DNA of 64,000 nucleotides from Gordoniibacillus chartarius (GCF_042432825.1 NZ_JBHLWN010000008.1:70537-134536); one strand, 5' to 3'; shown: positions 8,284 through 16,732, numbered from the stretch's first letter. The notes: generated by a model from the sequence alone, not told the origin. A program made the numbers and translations.

Positions 8284-9180
8284 ATGCCGATCCTCACGTT
8301 CCTGAAGCGCAACCGCTTCGTGTTGGCGCTGCTGGCACTTTTCCTCCTCGTCGATACGCTGTTCGCATGGTGGCATCCGATGGAGAATTCGCGCCGCTTC
8401 TACAAGAACGACTATGTTAAAACGCTTTTCCACCACGGCTGGACTCGTTCCGGCCCTGTTTTTTATGGCAATTCCTCGGTCACCGGAGCCTATATGGAGG
8501 ACCGCTCGACGCACAAGCTGACCGAGTTCGGCCTCTCCTACGGCAAGCTCACCGACCTTCAGGCCATTCTGCAAAACAGCTACTACGACGTCAACGGTGA
8601 GCTCGTAATCGGGATCGACGTACATACGATGCTGGACAAGCTGGACACCGACCCGACCTACCCATGGTTCAAGCGGTGGTACCAGCCTTACGTTTACGCC
8701 TACCGCGACTATTTCCGCGACTCCGGCGAAGAGCTGTTGAAGAATACGCTCAAGGGGCAGCCGCTCGTCTATGTGCCGCGTTGGATCGATAAAGAGCTGT
8801 ACTTCGGCCGCAAGGACGATGCATGGCTGGCAAGAAGATTGGCCGACTACGACAAAATGTTCGGCTGGATGCGGCCGGATGCGGATATGAGCGCAAACCT
8901 CGCTTCCCTGCAGTGGGTCATCGACTACGCCGCCGAGCATAAGCTGCCCCTGCGCGTGATCTGGATGCCGTACCATACGAGCTACGAGAAACCGCCCTAC
9001 ACGGCAGAGCTCAAATCGCGCGTAACCGCCATGCTGCAGCAGGCGAACGTTCCGACGCTCGACCTGATGGACCGGTTTAAGCCCGAGGAGTTCCACGATC
9101 TCGTTCACCTGAACCGCGAGGTCGGCGCACCGGCGTTCACGAAGGAGGTAGACGCATGGCTGAACGGCCTGAAGAAGTAA
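8284..9180 (+). CDS. DltD-like SGNH-fold membrane-anchored protein
   Basis: A 298-residue protein with one N-terminal membrane anchor (about residues 10-28) and an extracellular SGNH-hydrolase-like domain. Block I is FYGNSSVTG with Ser64 as the likely nucleophile. The C-terminal catalytic pair is Asp272 and His275 in HDLVHLN. This layout is shared by DltD, which helps place D-alanine on teichoic acids, and by AlgX/AlgJ-type acetyltransferases. The carrier protein, DltX-like and MBOAT neighbours favour a DltD role. It is shorter than typical DltD (about 380-420 residues). Its last 25 bases overlap the next gene, so the two are translationally coupled. Confidence 0.72.
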   Translation: MPILTFLKRNRFVLALLALFLLVDTLFAWWHPMENSRRFYKNDYVKTLFHHGWTRSGPVFYGNSSVTGAYMEDRSTHKLTEFGLSYGKLTDLQAILQNSYYDVNGELVIGIDVHTMLDKLDTDPTYPWFKRWYQPYVYAYRDYFRDSGEELLKNTLKGQPLVYVPRWIDKELYFGRKDDAWLARRLADYDKMFGWMRPDADMSANLASLQWVIDYAAEHKLPLRVIWMPYHTSYEKPPYTAELKSRVTAMLQQANVPTLDLMDRFKPEEFHDLVHLNREVGAPAFTKEVDAWLNGLKK

Positions 9181-9689
9181 CGACACCGCATTCCCAGGCA
9201 AAATCGGACCAACCGGCTGCACGCACCGGCCACAGGCAAGCGGACACAGACGCCGCCTTCACTGAGGCAGCAGCCCGGGGCGTCTCCGCTTCACCTGCGT
9301 CAAGCGCTGCGCCCACAAGCGGCGCGCGTTCAGCCGCTGACGGCGGTCTGCCGCCCCGCAGACAAACTCACGGCGGCAAGGCACAAGGCTCCGCCAAGCC
9401 AGCCGCCGCCAAACTACCCGCGGACGAGGCAAACGCTGCGGCAGCTAAGCCTTCGTCCGCAGCGCAGGCTGAAGCACCTGCACCTGCATCTGCATCTGCA
9501 TCCGCGGCCAAGCCCGCAGCAGCAGCAGGAGCAGGCAAGCCCAAAGCCGGCGGCGGCAAAAAGTCCAAGCGCACCTGGCGCGACACCCGCGCCGGCCGTC
9601 TGCTCGAGCTGCTGGCTTATCTGATTATGCTGGTGCTTGTGCTGGTTTATTTTACAGGCAAAGGGCTGTTTATCTATGAAGGCTTCTGA
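9156..9689 (+). CDS. DltX-like small membrane protein with long disordered N-terminus
   Basis: 177 residues. An ideal AAGGAGG site precedes the ATG inside the end of the DltD-like gene. Residues 1 to about 135 are low-complexity Ala/Pro/Lys/Ser and probably disordered in the cytosol, coded in part by GCATCT/GCACCT hexamers. The last 40 residues are a single membrane helix ending in TGKGLFIYEGF. Known DltX proteins are about 50 residues, with one helix and a conserved C-terminal F-I-Y-x-x-F that inserts toward the DltB active site. This tail is a close match, so I call it DltX-like. The N-terminal extension is unusual for that family. Confidence 0.65.
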   Translation: MAERPEEVTTPHSQAKSDQPAARTGHRQADTDAAFTEAAARGVSASPASSAAPTSGARSAADGGLPPRRQTHGGKAQGSAKPAAAKLPADEANAAAAKPSSAAQAEAPAPASASASAAKPAAAAGAGKPKAGGGKKSKRTWRDTRAGRLLELLAYLIMLVLVLVYFTGKGLFIYEGF

Positions 9690-9873
9690 CCGATACGGTT
9701 CAACGGCAGCTACGCGTCCGACGACGACGCCCGACATTGGAGATTGGCATCTTGCTCGCTAACCTTCCTTGCCGAGCGGCTAACCCGCATCAGCACGCTG
9801 CCGGAGCCGTCCGCCGTCCTCGCCCCCGAAGCCATAACCCGCCGGGCCCGCCCGGCATGAAGGAGTTTCCGCG

Positions 9874-11037
9874 ATGTTTTACTTGCATATGAACGCCATC
9901 GTCGGCCTCGCCGGGATGATCGCGGCGCTGATGCTGACGCGGCGCTGGCCGAGCAACAAGCGCGTCCTGCTGCTGCTGTTCAACCTCGGCTTCCTGTACG
10001 TGTTCAGCCAGAAGCTGTTCGTCTTCAACGTCCTGTACGTCGCCGGCAACTATGCGCTGTTCCTGCTGCTCTGCCGCATCGCCCGCTTCCGCCTTGCCGC
10101 CTTCGTCGCGGCAATCGCCGCCAATATCGGCGCCGTTACCGTCATGCGGCTGTACGGGATGGGCACGCTGCAGTCGCCGCTATTCGACGTCGTCATTACG
10201 CTCGGACTTATCTATAACGTACTCAAGGTTATCGACGCGCTGTACTTCGCCTACTTCTTCAAGCGGGACGGCGAGGCCGGAGCGCTCGACTACGCTAACT
10301 ACATTCTGTTTATTCCGACGTTCACTTCCGGCCCGATCTTGAAGTTCCGCGATTTCATGGCCGATACGAAGAAGCCGTACCAAGTCGACGCTCCGCTGTT
10401 CGAAGACAGCGTCAAACGCATTATTCTGGGCCTCTTCAAGAAAATGGTGCTCGTCCCCGGCATGAGCTACGTGTTCCAGCTCGTGAACGATCCTGCCGGC
10501 GGCCCGCTCCACACGCATGAATCGCTGTTCCTGATGGTGTGGTTTTACCTGTGGATCTATCTCGACTTCTCGGGCTACTCGGACATCGCGATCGGCTTCG
10601 GCCGCTTGCTCGGCTACACGATGCCGGAGAACTTCAAGAAGCCGTTCACTTCGCCGTCGCTGACGCAGTTTTGGCGCAATTGGCACGTGACGCTCGGCGA
10701 CTGGTTCCGCGATCATATTTTTATTTTCTTCTCGCGCAGAACGCCCTCCCGCCTCACCGCCGCCGGGCTCTCCCTGCTCATCATGCTGCTGATGGGTTTG
10801 TGGCACGGCTTTACATGGCTGTATGTGCTGTACGGGCTGTACCACGGCGTCATCATCGCATTGGAATCGTACTTCGAGCTGTCGACGGTCAATAAGAAAA
10901 AGGTATCGGTGCCATACTACGCCTTCCGCGTCGCGCTGACGCAGCTCCTCGTCATCTTCGGCGTCATCGTCTACAGCGGGGACTCCGCAACGGTGCTGCG
11001 CATTTACGAGGGGCTGCTGAGACTGCCTTCATTTTAA
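9874..11037 (+). CDS. DltB-like MBOAT family membrane O-acyltransferase
   Basis: A 387-residue protein with about ten membrane helices. The MBOAT hallmarks are present: WIYLDFSGYSDIAIG, then PENFKKPF...LTQFWRNWHVTLGDWFRD, and the catalytic histidine in MGLWHGFTW. DltB and AlgI belong to this family and pass an acyl group from a cytosolic donor through the membrane to an acceptor outside. With the carrier protein, ligase, DltX-like and DltD-like genes just upstream, the donor is likely an aminoacyl-carrier protein. It has a GAAGGAG site. The 184-base gap before it shows no gene or strong terminator. Confidence 0.85.
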   Translation: MFYLHMNAIVGLAGMIAALMLTRRWPSNKRVLLLLFNLGFLYVFSQKLFVFNVLYVAGNYALFLLLCRIARFRLAAFVAAIAANIGAVTVMRLYGMGTLQSPLFDVVITLGLIYNVLKVIDALYFAYFFKRDGEAGALDYANYILFIPTFTSGPILKFRDFMADTKKPYQVDAPLFEDSVKRIILGLFKKMVLVPGMSYVFQLVNDPAGGPLHTHESLFLMVWFYLWIYLDFSGYSDIAIGFGRLLGYTMPENFKKPFTSPSLTQFWRNWHVTLGDWFRDHIFIFFSRRTPSRLTAAGLSLLIMLLMGLWHGFTWLYVLYGLYHGVIIALESYFELSTVNKKKVSVPYYAFRVALTQLLVIFGVIVYSGDSATVLRIYEGLLRLPSF

Positions 11038-11047
11038 CGGAAGATAA

Positions 11048-11056
11048 TGGTATAAT
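11048..11056 (+). promoter_or_regulatory. Extended -10 promoter of the sugar isomerase gene
   Basis: TGG-TATAAT, just after the MBOAT stop codon. The -35 region is poor, which is normal for extended -10 promoters. It suggests that the next gene is transcribed separately. Confidence 0.5.
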
Positions 11057-11110
11057 CGGGAACAGTACCTGGCACAATAAAACGTTTCCATTATCGTCGG
11101 AGGTGTACAA

Positions 11111-12079
11111 ATGAAGTTAGGTGTTTTCGCTGTCCTGTTCGCACAGAAGCCGCTTGAAGAAGCTCTCGACTACATTGCGTCCAAAGGTTTAGAGGCTGTA
11201 GAGATCGGTACCGGCGGTTACCCGGGCAACGCGCACTGCAAGCCGGACGAGCTGCTGGCCGACGCCGGCAAGCTGAAGGCGTTCAAGCAAGCGTTCGACT
11301 CCCGCGGCCTGACGATTTCCGCGCTCAGCTGCCACGGCAACCCGCTTCACCCGCAAAAGGCGATTGCCCAGAGCTACCATGACGACTTCATCAAAACGGT
11401 CGAGCTCGCTCAGCGCCTGGAAGTGCCGGTCGTCGTCGGCTTCTCCGGCTGCCCTGGCGACCACGAAGATGCGAAGTATCCGAACTGGCCGGTTGCGCCT
11501 TGGCCGAACGATTTTCAAGAAATTCTCGCATGGCAGTGGGAGAACAAGGTGATTCCGTACTGGAAGGAAACTGGCAAGTTCGCTCAGGAGCGCGGCATTA
11601 AGCTGGCTCTCGAGCTGCACGGCGGCTTCTCCGTCCATACGCCGGCTACGCTGCTCCGTCTGCGCGATGCCGTCGGCGAAGTGATCGGGGCGAACCTCGA
11701 TCCGAGCCATATGTGGTGGCAGGGCATCGATCCGGTGCAAGCCGTGCACATTCTCGGCCGCGCCGGCGCGATTCACCACTTCCACGCCAAGGACACGTCG
11801 CTGGACGTGAACAACGTGAACAAGCACGGCGTGACCGATATGCAGTCGTATACGCAAATGCTGGACCGCGCTTGGCAGTTCCGCTCCGTCGGCTATGGCC
11901 ACGACCTGAAGACTTGGGCGGACATCATCTCCGCGCTGCGTCTGGTCGGCTACGACTATGTCGTCTCCATCGAGCATGAGGACGGCCTGATGTCCGTCGA
12001 CGAAGGCTTCTCCAAAGCGGTTCAGAACCTGCAGCAGGTGCTGATCAAGGAGCCGGTCGGCGAGATGTGGTGGGTTTAA
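11111..12079 (+). CDS. Sugar phosphate isomerase/epimerase family (TIM barrel)
   Basis: A 322-residue xylose-isomerase-like TIM-barrel protein. The metal ligands expected for the family are visible in order: Glu in LALELHGG, Asp in NLDPSHMWW, His in HFHAKDT and Glu in SIEHEDG. Relatives include inosose dehydratase (IolE), hydroxypyruvate isomerase and sugar epimerases, and many Paenibacillus copies are annotated only to family level; the substrate is unknown. It has an excellent CGGAGGTG site, its own extended -10 promoter and its own terminator, so it is probably a single-gene unit rather than part of the Dlt-like operon. Confidence 0.85.
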   Translation: MKLGVFAVLFAQKPLEEALDYIASKGLEAVEIGTGGYPGNAHCKPDELLADAGKLKAFKQAFDSRGLTISALSCHGNPLHPQKAIAQSYHDDFIKTVELAQRLEVPVVVGFSGCPGDHEDAKYPNWPVAPWPNDFQEILAWQWENKVIPYWKETGKFAQERGIKLALELHGGFSVHTPATLLRLRDAVGEVIGANLDPSHMWWQGIDPVQAVHILGRAGAIHHFHAKDTSLDVNNVNKHGVTDMQSYTQMLDRAWQFRSVGYGHDLKTWADIISALRLVGYDYVVSIEHEDGLMSVDEGFSKAVQNLQQVLIKEPVGEMWWV

Positions 12080-12087
12080 GCAATGCG

Positions 12088-12125
12088 AAAGAGCGTCATC
12101 CCTACGGATGGCGCTCTGTTTTTTT
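12088..12125 (+). terminator. Rho-independent terminator of the sugar isomerase gene
   Basis: Stem GAGCGTCATCC/GGATGGCGCTC with a short loop, followed by seven T, directly after the stop codon. Confidence 0.85.
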
Positions 12126-12265
12126 GGGAAACCCACGGTTCCTTATAGCTGGGCGGAATCTCAACTCATGATTATCCGAAGACATTAGGGGGAGCCAGGG
12201 ACCTGGACACATGCTAAACGCAAAGCGAATTTTCAAGCAGTGTTCTTCTCGCACCCGGAAAATCA

Positions 12266-12465
12266 TAGAATAGCGGACATTCATGTCTTTATTTCTGCAG
12301 AGTGGGCCTCATCTTGAGAAATAGCGGATTTTGAGGGCGTAAATTTTCCCGTTCTGAGCCGTTTTCCCCGAGTTGAGCTGCTTGGTCGGTTATTAAGGCC
12401 CCCAAAATCCGCTATTTCCGCCAAATGGCAAGCTGAGGGTCAAATAGAGCCTTCATAATCCGTTA
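12266..12465. repeat. Nested palindromic intergenic repeats, copy 2 and diverged half-units
   Basis: The inner pair, 12318-12342 and 12393-12418 (GAAATAGCGGATTTTGAGGG and its complement), is the same family as 8035-8121. Outer degraded arms, ATAGCGGACATTCATGTC near 12270 and TAGAGCCTTCATAATCCG near 12443, flank it. The 430-base gap between the terminator at 12125 and ktrB shows no gene. Confidence 0.7.
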
Positions 12466-12555
12466 CGGATCTGCTCTCGAAGCAAACCACATCCCGTGGA
12501 TGCTACTTTTTATGATGAACCGGCCAAACGCACGAGCTCACGCAGCCGCCTACGA

Positions 12556-13914
12556 TCATTGACCGACCATGACCCTTTCTTTCGGGAAGCGATAATCTTC
12601 GTCTGCATCGTCCTTCTTGAGCAGCAGCAGCAAGCTGACGATCCCGATTCGCCCGATGGCCATACAAAGAATCAGGATGATTTTGCCCGGTGCCGTAACG
12701 TCAGATGTGATGCCCGCGGATAGCCCGGTTGTTCCGAACGCCGACGTAATTTCAAAGATCGTATGGTTCAACGGAAACCCTTCAAAGTATAAAAAAGCTA
12801 ACGCCGCAGCAAAAATAAGCAGCATCGCCAGGAAAAACACCATAAAGGAACGGTGGATATCCTCGTCCGCCAGCTCTCTCCGGAACACTTTAACGTTCTT
12901 GTAACCGAGCATGTATGCCCGAAGGGCCGCGATCAATACAAAAAACGTTGTCGTGCGGATCCCCCCTCCGACACTCATCGGCGAAGCTCCGATAAACATC
13001 AAACCCGCCATCATCATCATGGTCGGTGCCGTTAAACCCGCAATGTCCATCGTGGCGAATCCGCCGCTGCGCGTGGATACGGATTGAAAGAGCGAGTAAA
13101 ACAGCGCTTCGTGCCATGACTTGTCCGCCAGGAAGGCATCCCGCTCCAGCACGTAAAATAACACGGCCCCCGCCGCCACTAAGGAGAAGAACGTTAACGT
13201 AGTAATTTTGGCGAGCAGCGAAAATCGCGTCTTCCCCGCCGGGTTCCTTACGTAATCCCAGATCTCGACCAATACGGGAAAACCGATCGCGCCGGCAATG
13301 ATCAAGAGCATGATCACGGTTTGGAAGAAATAATCGCCGGAAAATTTAATCAGGGAGTTTCCGTTGTTCAGATCGAAGCCCGCGTTCGTGAAGGCGCTCA
13401 CCGATGTGAAGAAACCGTGAAACAACGCGGCAAGCAGGTTCGTTTCATAACCGGCCGCCCGCAAGTAGGTGCCCAGTATGACGGCTGCGATGCACTCAAT
13501 GGTAAACGCCAGCAGCAAAATTTTGCGCATGAGGCTCACGATGCCCGATAACGTAGACAGATTGTAATCGGCCGCAATCTGTATCCGCTGAGATAGCCCT
13601 ATGCGCTGGCCCAGCATCAGCCAGAGAAAAGTTCCTGTGGCCATAATGCCAATGCCGCCGATTTGAAACAGAACGGCAAGCAAAATAATGCCGCCGGTAT
13701 TAAAAACCTCGCTAATCGTAATCACGGACAGCCCCGTAACGCTGATCGCGCTGGAAGCGGTAAACAGCGCATCAATAAAGGACAAGCTTACCCCCGGACG
13801 ATGAAAAATAGGCAGGGACAGCAACACTGCGGAAACCACGATGCAGCCTATGTACAGCAAAACGATGACCTGGGGGGGCTTCAACCGATGCTGTTGTAAC
13901 CCGATACGTTTCAA
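12556..13914 (-). CDS. ktrB: KtrB-type potassium (Trk/Ktr) transporter membrane subunit
   Basis: A 452-residue potassium-translocating subunit with the four pore-loop repeats of the Trk/Ktr/HKT family. The selectivity-filter glycines are seen in SVTGLS, AFTNAGFD, STRSGGFA and AFGTTGLS. It would take up K+ at the cytoplasmic membrane together with a cytosolic nucleotide-binding KtrA/KtrC ring; no such gene is nearby, so the partner must be elsewhere, as is common for ktrD-type genes. The length agrees with KtrB/KtrD. The start is a TTG with GGGAGG 12 bases upstream; no in-frame ATG lies near. Confidence 0.88.
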   Translation of the reverse strand: MKRIGLQQHRLKPPQVIVLLYIGCIVVSAVLLSLPIFHRPGVSLSFIDALFTASSAISVTGLSVITISEVFNTGGIILLAVLFQIGGIGIMATGTFLWLMLGQRIGLSQRIQIAADYNLSTLSGIVSLMRKILLLAFTIECIAAVILGTYLRAAGYETNLLAALFHGFFTSVSAFTNAGFDLNNGNSLIKFSGDYFFQTVIMLLIIAGAIGFPVLVEIWDYVRNPAGKTRFSLLAKITTLTFFSLVAAGAVLFYVLERDAFLADKSWHEALFYSLFQSVSTRSGGFATMDIAGLTAPTMMMMAGLMFIGASPMSVGGGIRTTTFFVLIAALRAYMLGYKNVKVFRRELADEDIHRSFMVFFLAMLLIFAAALAFLYFEGFPLNHTIFEITSAFGTTGLSAGITSDVTAPGKIILILCMAIGRIGIVSLLLLLKKDDADEDYRFPKERVMVGQ

Positions 13915-14053
13915 TGCGATATGCCAACCTCCCGATGAGCACCATCATAAAACCCATAATTTATAGCTTCTCCGGATGGACCGCTTTCTTCTCCGCTGCA
14001 GCGTATCATTTGAATAACTTACTTCGAACCATAATACATTAGGTGAAATAGAA

Positions 14054-14149
14054 ATGTACAACTATTTTCCCGGATCAAAAAGCGACATCCCCCGGGATTG
14101 GCCTCCAAAGGGATGCATATCTGGGATGAAGCGTATTGTGCCGTCATAA
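14054..14149 (+). CDS. Possible 31-residue small protein
   Basis: A short reading frame beginning MYNYFPGSKS, with AGGTGAA eight bases before its ATG, followed at 14161 by a second tiny frame and at 14221 by a membrane protein, all on the same strand. I recognise no family. It could equally be untranslated leader of the gene at 14221. Confidence 0.25.
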   Translation: MYNYFPGSKSDIPRDWPPKGCISGMKRIVPS

Positions 14150-14160
14150 CGGAAGGTGAT

Positions 14161-14208
14161 ATGATGAAGAATACAAGTAACGGTTGCGGCTGTACAAGTG
14201 AACATTAG
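14161..14208 (+). CDS. Possible 15-residue Cys-containing peptide
   Basis: MMKNTSNGCGCTSEH, preceded by GGAAGGTGAT, ends 12 bases before the ATG of the next gene. Its stop overlaps the ribosome binding site of that gene, so translation could couple the two. No family is known to me. Confidence 0.22.
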   Translation: MMKNTSNGCGCTSEH

Positions 14209-14220
14209 GGGGACGATCCG

Positions 14221-14655
14221 ATGCTTGATTTTATTATTTACGGCATGATTGCGATTGTGTTGCTGTCTCTCTATTATGCCTATCTGAAGCGAGACCGGAT
14301 GATCTCGGACAAATACCCCATAACCGCTCCGAGCGGCAGCGAATACCGGGTGCAAATCGGGTACTCGGGAACTACGGGCAAGTATTTCTGCAACATTCTG
14401 AAGAAGCGCGACAAATTTATGCCCGGCATGGAATGGAAGTGCGTCGAGAGCGAAATCATCAGCCACTTCTTTAGCTCGGGCAACTATGACCTCTCGAAGA
14501 TCGTCTCCGGCATCATCCTGGCCTACGAACGCAAACAGCGCCGAAGCTACGCACAGCAGCAGCAAAATGAACAGGAGCTCATCACTAAAGAGCTGGAAGC
14601 CTTCGAGGCTTGGGACGGCAAGGTTAAGGAAGAGCCCGAGGACTTCTCGATTTAG
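14221..14655 (+). CDS. Hypothetical membrane-anchored protein
   Basis: A 144-residue protein with an N-terminal membrane helix (about residues 3-20) and a cytosolic part containing a basic patch (KKRDKF) and a glutamine/glutamate-rich helical tail (about residues 98-125). It starts with ATG after TTAGGGGGACG. It ends two bases from the convergent stop codon of the TauE gene. I do not recognise a family. Codon use resembles its neighbours and the ribosome binding site is good, so I take it as a real gene. Confidence 0.6.
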   Translation: MLDFIIYGMIAIVLLSLYYAYLKRDRMISDKYPITAPSGSEYRVQIGYSGTTGKYFCNILKKRDKFMPGMEWKCVESEIISHFFSSGNYDLSKIVSGIILAYERKQRRSYAQQQQNEQELITKELEAFEAWDGKVKEEPEDFSI

Positions 14656-14657
14656 TC

Positions 14658-15446
14658 TTATATGAGGTCAAGAACTCCCGATATTTTGACCCCGCTGATC
14701 AGAATGAGGGAAGCGATGATGGCACGGGTAATTTTCGAAGGGGCCTTGGTCGATAGCGTGCTTCCGAGCAATACGCCCGGCACCGAGCCGAGCAGCAGGT
14801 TGAACGCGAGCTCAAAGTTTACGTTGCCGAGTCCCGCGTGAAGCACTCCGGCTACCGTGGCCAGGAAGAACGCATGCGCGATATCGGTCCCGACCAATCT
14901 GGCCGCGCTCATGCTGAACAAATACATCAAGGCGATGGCATACAGTGAGCCCGAACCGATCGACGTAAGTCCGACGATGAAGCCTAATCCTGCTCCGATG
15001 GCGATGATAATGCCCTTCTTCTCTTCAATGGGTGCCGTCTGCAGACGATTGGGCTTTATCTTATGATCAAAGAATGCCTTAAAGAGGGTCGCCGTCGCCG
15101 CCAAAATCAGCACGAAGCCGAGAGCATGCTTGATCAGCGCTTCCCCGTTATGGTAGTACGATTCAAACAGCCTCAGCAAAAAAACGGCCGCAACAACCGC
15201 CGGAATGCTGCCGATTGCGAAGTATTTGACGATGGCCCAGTCGATCGTCTTCTGACGCCAGTGCTGAATGACACCGAAAAATTTGGTGATGGAGTTATAA
15301 ACAAGGTCAGTTCCGACAGCAATGGTCGGGTTTACGCCGATTATGACTAAAAGGGGGGTCAGCAGAGAAGCAGCTCCAACGCCGGTAAGTCCGACCAAAA
15401 ACCCGACCAACATCCCCATACCTACAATGCCAAGACTGAGATCCAA
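14658..15446 (-). CDS. TauE/SafE family sulfite/anion exporter
   Basis: A 262-residue protein with about eight hydrophobic segments in two homologous halves. Each half carries the family's glycine/proline-rich motif: VGLTGVGAASLLTPLLV near the start, and VGLTSIGSGSLYAIALMY in the second half. These proteins export sulfite, sulfoacetate or similar small anions through the cytoplasmic membrane. The start is a TTG with AAGGGGGAG upstream. There are no sulfur-metabolism neighbours, so the substrate is open. Confidence 0.82.
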   Translation of the reverse strand: MDLSLGIVGMGMLVGFLVGLTGVGAASLLTPLLVIIGVNPTIAVGTDLVYNSITKFFGVIQHWRQKTIDWAIVKYFAIGSIPAVVAAVFLLRLFESYYHNGEALIKHALGFVLILAATATLFKAFFDHKIKPNRLQTAPIEEKKGIIIAIGAGLGFIVGLTSIGSGSLYAIALMYLFSMSAARLVGTDIAHAFFLATVAGVLHAGLGNVNFELAFNLLLGSVPGVLLGSTLSTKAPSKITRAIIASLILISGVKISGVLDLI

Positions 15447-15703
15447 CTTCTGCTCCCCCTTTATTCAAAACCGATAAAAACTATAGGATTTATTCATTTT
15501 ATTTGATTTTACGTATGTTGTAAAGAGACAAATCGAAGCGGCTATGCTCCAACATTTCATCAAAACGGATGAATGTTTCGAGTGATATATTAGTTATTGA
15601 CGCGGCGGGCATACGGTTATGCAAAATAAAGCGGCGCCAGCAGTCTTGAGAAGCTTCCGGCGTTCCTGTAGTCTAGTAGGGAAGAGGAGGCGATCACTAA
15701 GCG

Positions 15704-16255
15704 ATGAAGACTATCGCCGTTTTTTGCGGTTCGGGTACCGGGAACGATCCCGTCTATATGCGGGAAGCTGCAAATTTGGGGAAGGTTATAGCCGCAGAGG
15801 GCTTCGCTCTCGTTTACGGCGGAGCGACGGTCGGCTGCATGGGGGCTGTTGCGGATGCCACGATGGAGGCCGGCGGCACCGTCATCGGCGTTATTCCGAA
15901 GAAGCTGGCGGATATCGAGATTGCGCACCACCGGCTCACCGAGCTTCATGTCGTGGATACGATGCATGAACGGAAGGCGATGATGGCCGATCTCGCGGAT
16001 GCTTTCGTCGCCTTGCCCGGCGGTACCGGCACGCTGGAGGAATGGTTCGAGGTGCTGACCTGGGCGCATGTCGGCTATCACGCCAAGCCGTGCGCCCTGC
16101 TGAATGTTCATAATTATTACACACCGATGCTGTCGCTGATCGATCATATGGCCGAGCAAGGCTTCGTCAAAGAAGCGACGAAGCAGCTTATTATCGTTGA
16201 GAATGACCCGGCCGGCATGATCGAGAGACTGAAACGCGAAACTGTGAAAGCATGA
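15704..16255 (+). CDS. LOG family protein (TIGR00730; nucleoside 5'-monophosphate phosphoribohydrolase)
   Basis: A 183-residue Rossmann-fold protein with the LOG signature PGGTGTLEE (about residues 105-113) and the upstream arginine in HERKAMM. Family members split N6-substituted AMP or plain AMP into base and ribose 5-phosphate; plant and some bacterial forms release cytokinins. B. subtilis has a related gene (yvdD). An AGGAGG site lies 12 bases before the ATG. It stands alone between the divergent TauE gene and a long gene-free stretch. Whether it makes cytokinin, of interest in a possibly plant-associated Paenibacillus, cannot be told from sequence. Confidence 0.85.
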   Translation: MKTIAVFCGSGTGNDPVYMREAANLGKVIAAEGFALVYGGATVGCMGAVADATMEAGGTVIGVIPKKLADIEIAHHRLTELHVVDTMHERKAMMADLADAFVALPGGTGTLEEWFEVLTWAHVGYHAKPCALLNVHNYYTPMLSLIDHMAEQGFVKEATKQLIIVENDPAGMIERLKRETVKA

Positions 16256-16732
16256 GAAACCTTCTATCGGGGTGCTTTCAAGGATGAGCGACCACAATTC
16301 TCGCCCCACAAAGTGGCGAAATGCTTCGAAGCGAAATCGATTCGTATGCGGGGGTCCCCGGTAGCGGAAGGTTAATCGCCATTCAAAGGCTCATTTCGCT
16401 AAGCTTCCCGCCAGATAAGCCTGCGTAAATACAGGGGTCTTTTTCCTGTATATTTGGGCCGGTGTAGCCGGCGGCTGTCCGCGAGACAGGACGTCGGCGG
16501 GCAGCATTCCCCACGTCCACTGATACCTACATATCAACGCCATGCCCCATCAAGGTGCCGTTTCCAATGCGCGTTTCGCAGGCGCCCTGTAATTCGCCGA
16601 GCCCCATTCGGTTCAAGTTAGCGAATCGATATCGTACCCATGTACAAAATCAGGCTGTACCACTATAATAGCTACATGTGACGAAGAACGTCCCGAACCC
16701 TTTCTGCAGGAAAGGCTCGGGGCGTTTTTTGC
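16256..16732 (+). other. 477-base gene-free region with promoter-like and hairpin elements
   Basis: No coding frame with a ribosome binding site is seen. There is a palindrome around a T-rich loop (AAATACAGG...CCTGTATATTT near 16427-16455), GC-rich short stems just after it, and at 16664-16669 a TATAAT with a TGTACA-like -35 eighteen bases upstream, about 20 bases before a strong terminator. It does not match tmRNA, 6S, SRP or RNase P RNA by eye. Confidence 0.35.
16688..16730 (+). terminator. Strong rho-independent terminator with no gene directly before it
   Basis: A long stem (about 17 pairs, ACGTCCCGAACCC... against ...GGCTCGGGGCGT) with a TGCA loop, followed by six T. It is 430 bases downstream of the LOG gene and just after a TATAAT. 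Confidence 0.8.

Noticed and set aside
8284..9180. AlgX/AlgJ-type alginate acetyltransferase
   Set aside because: The SGNH fold alone would allow it, but the carrier protein and DltX-like gene favour a Dlt-type role.
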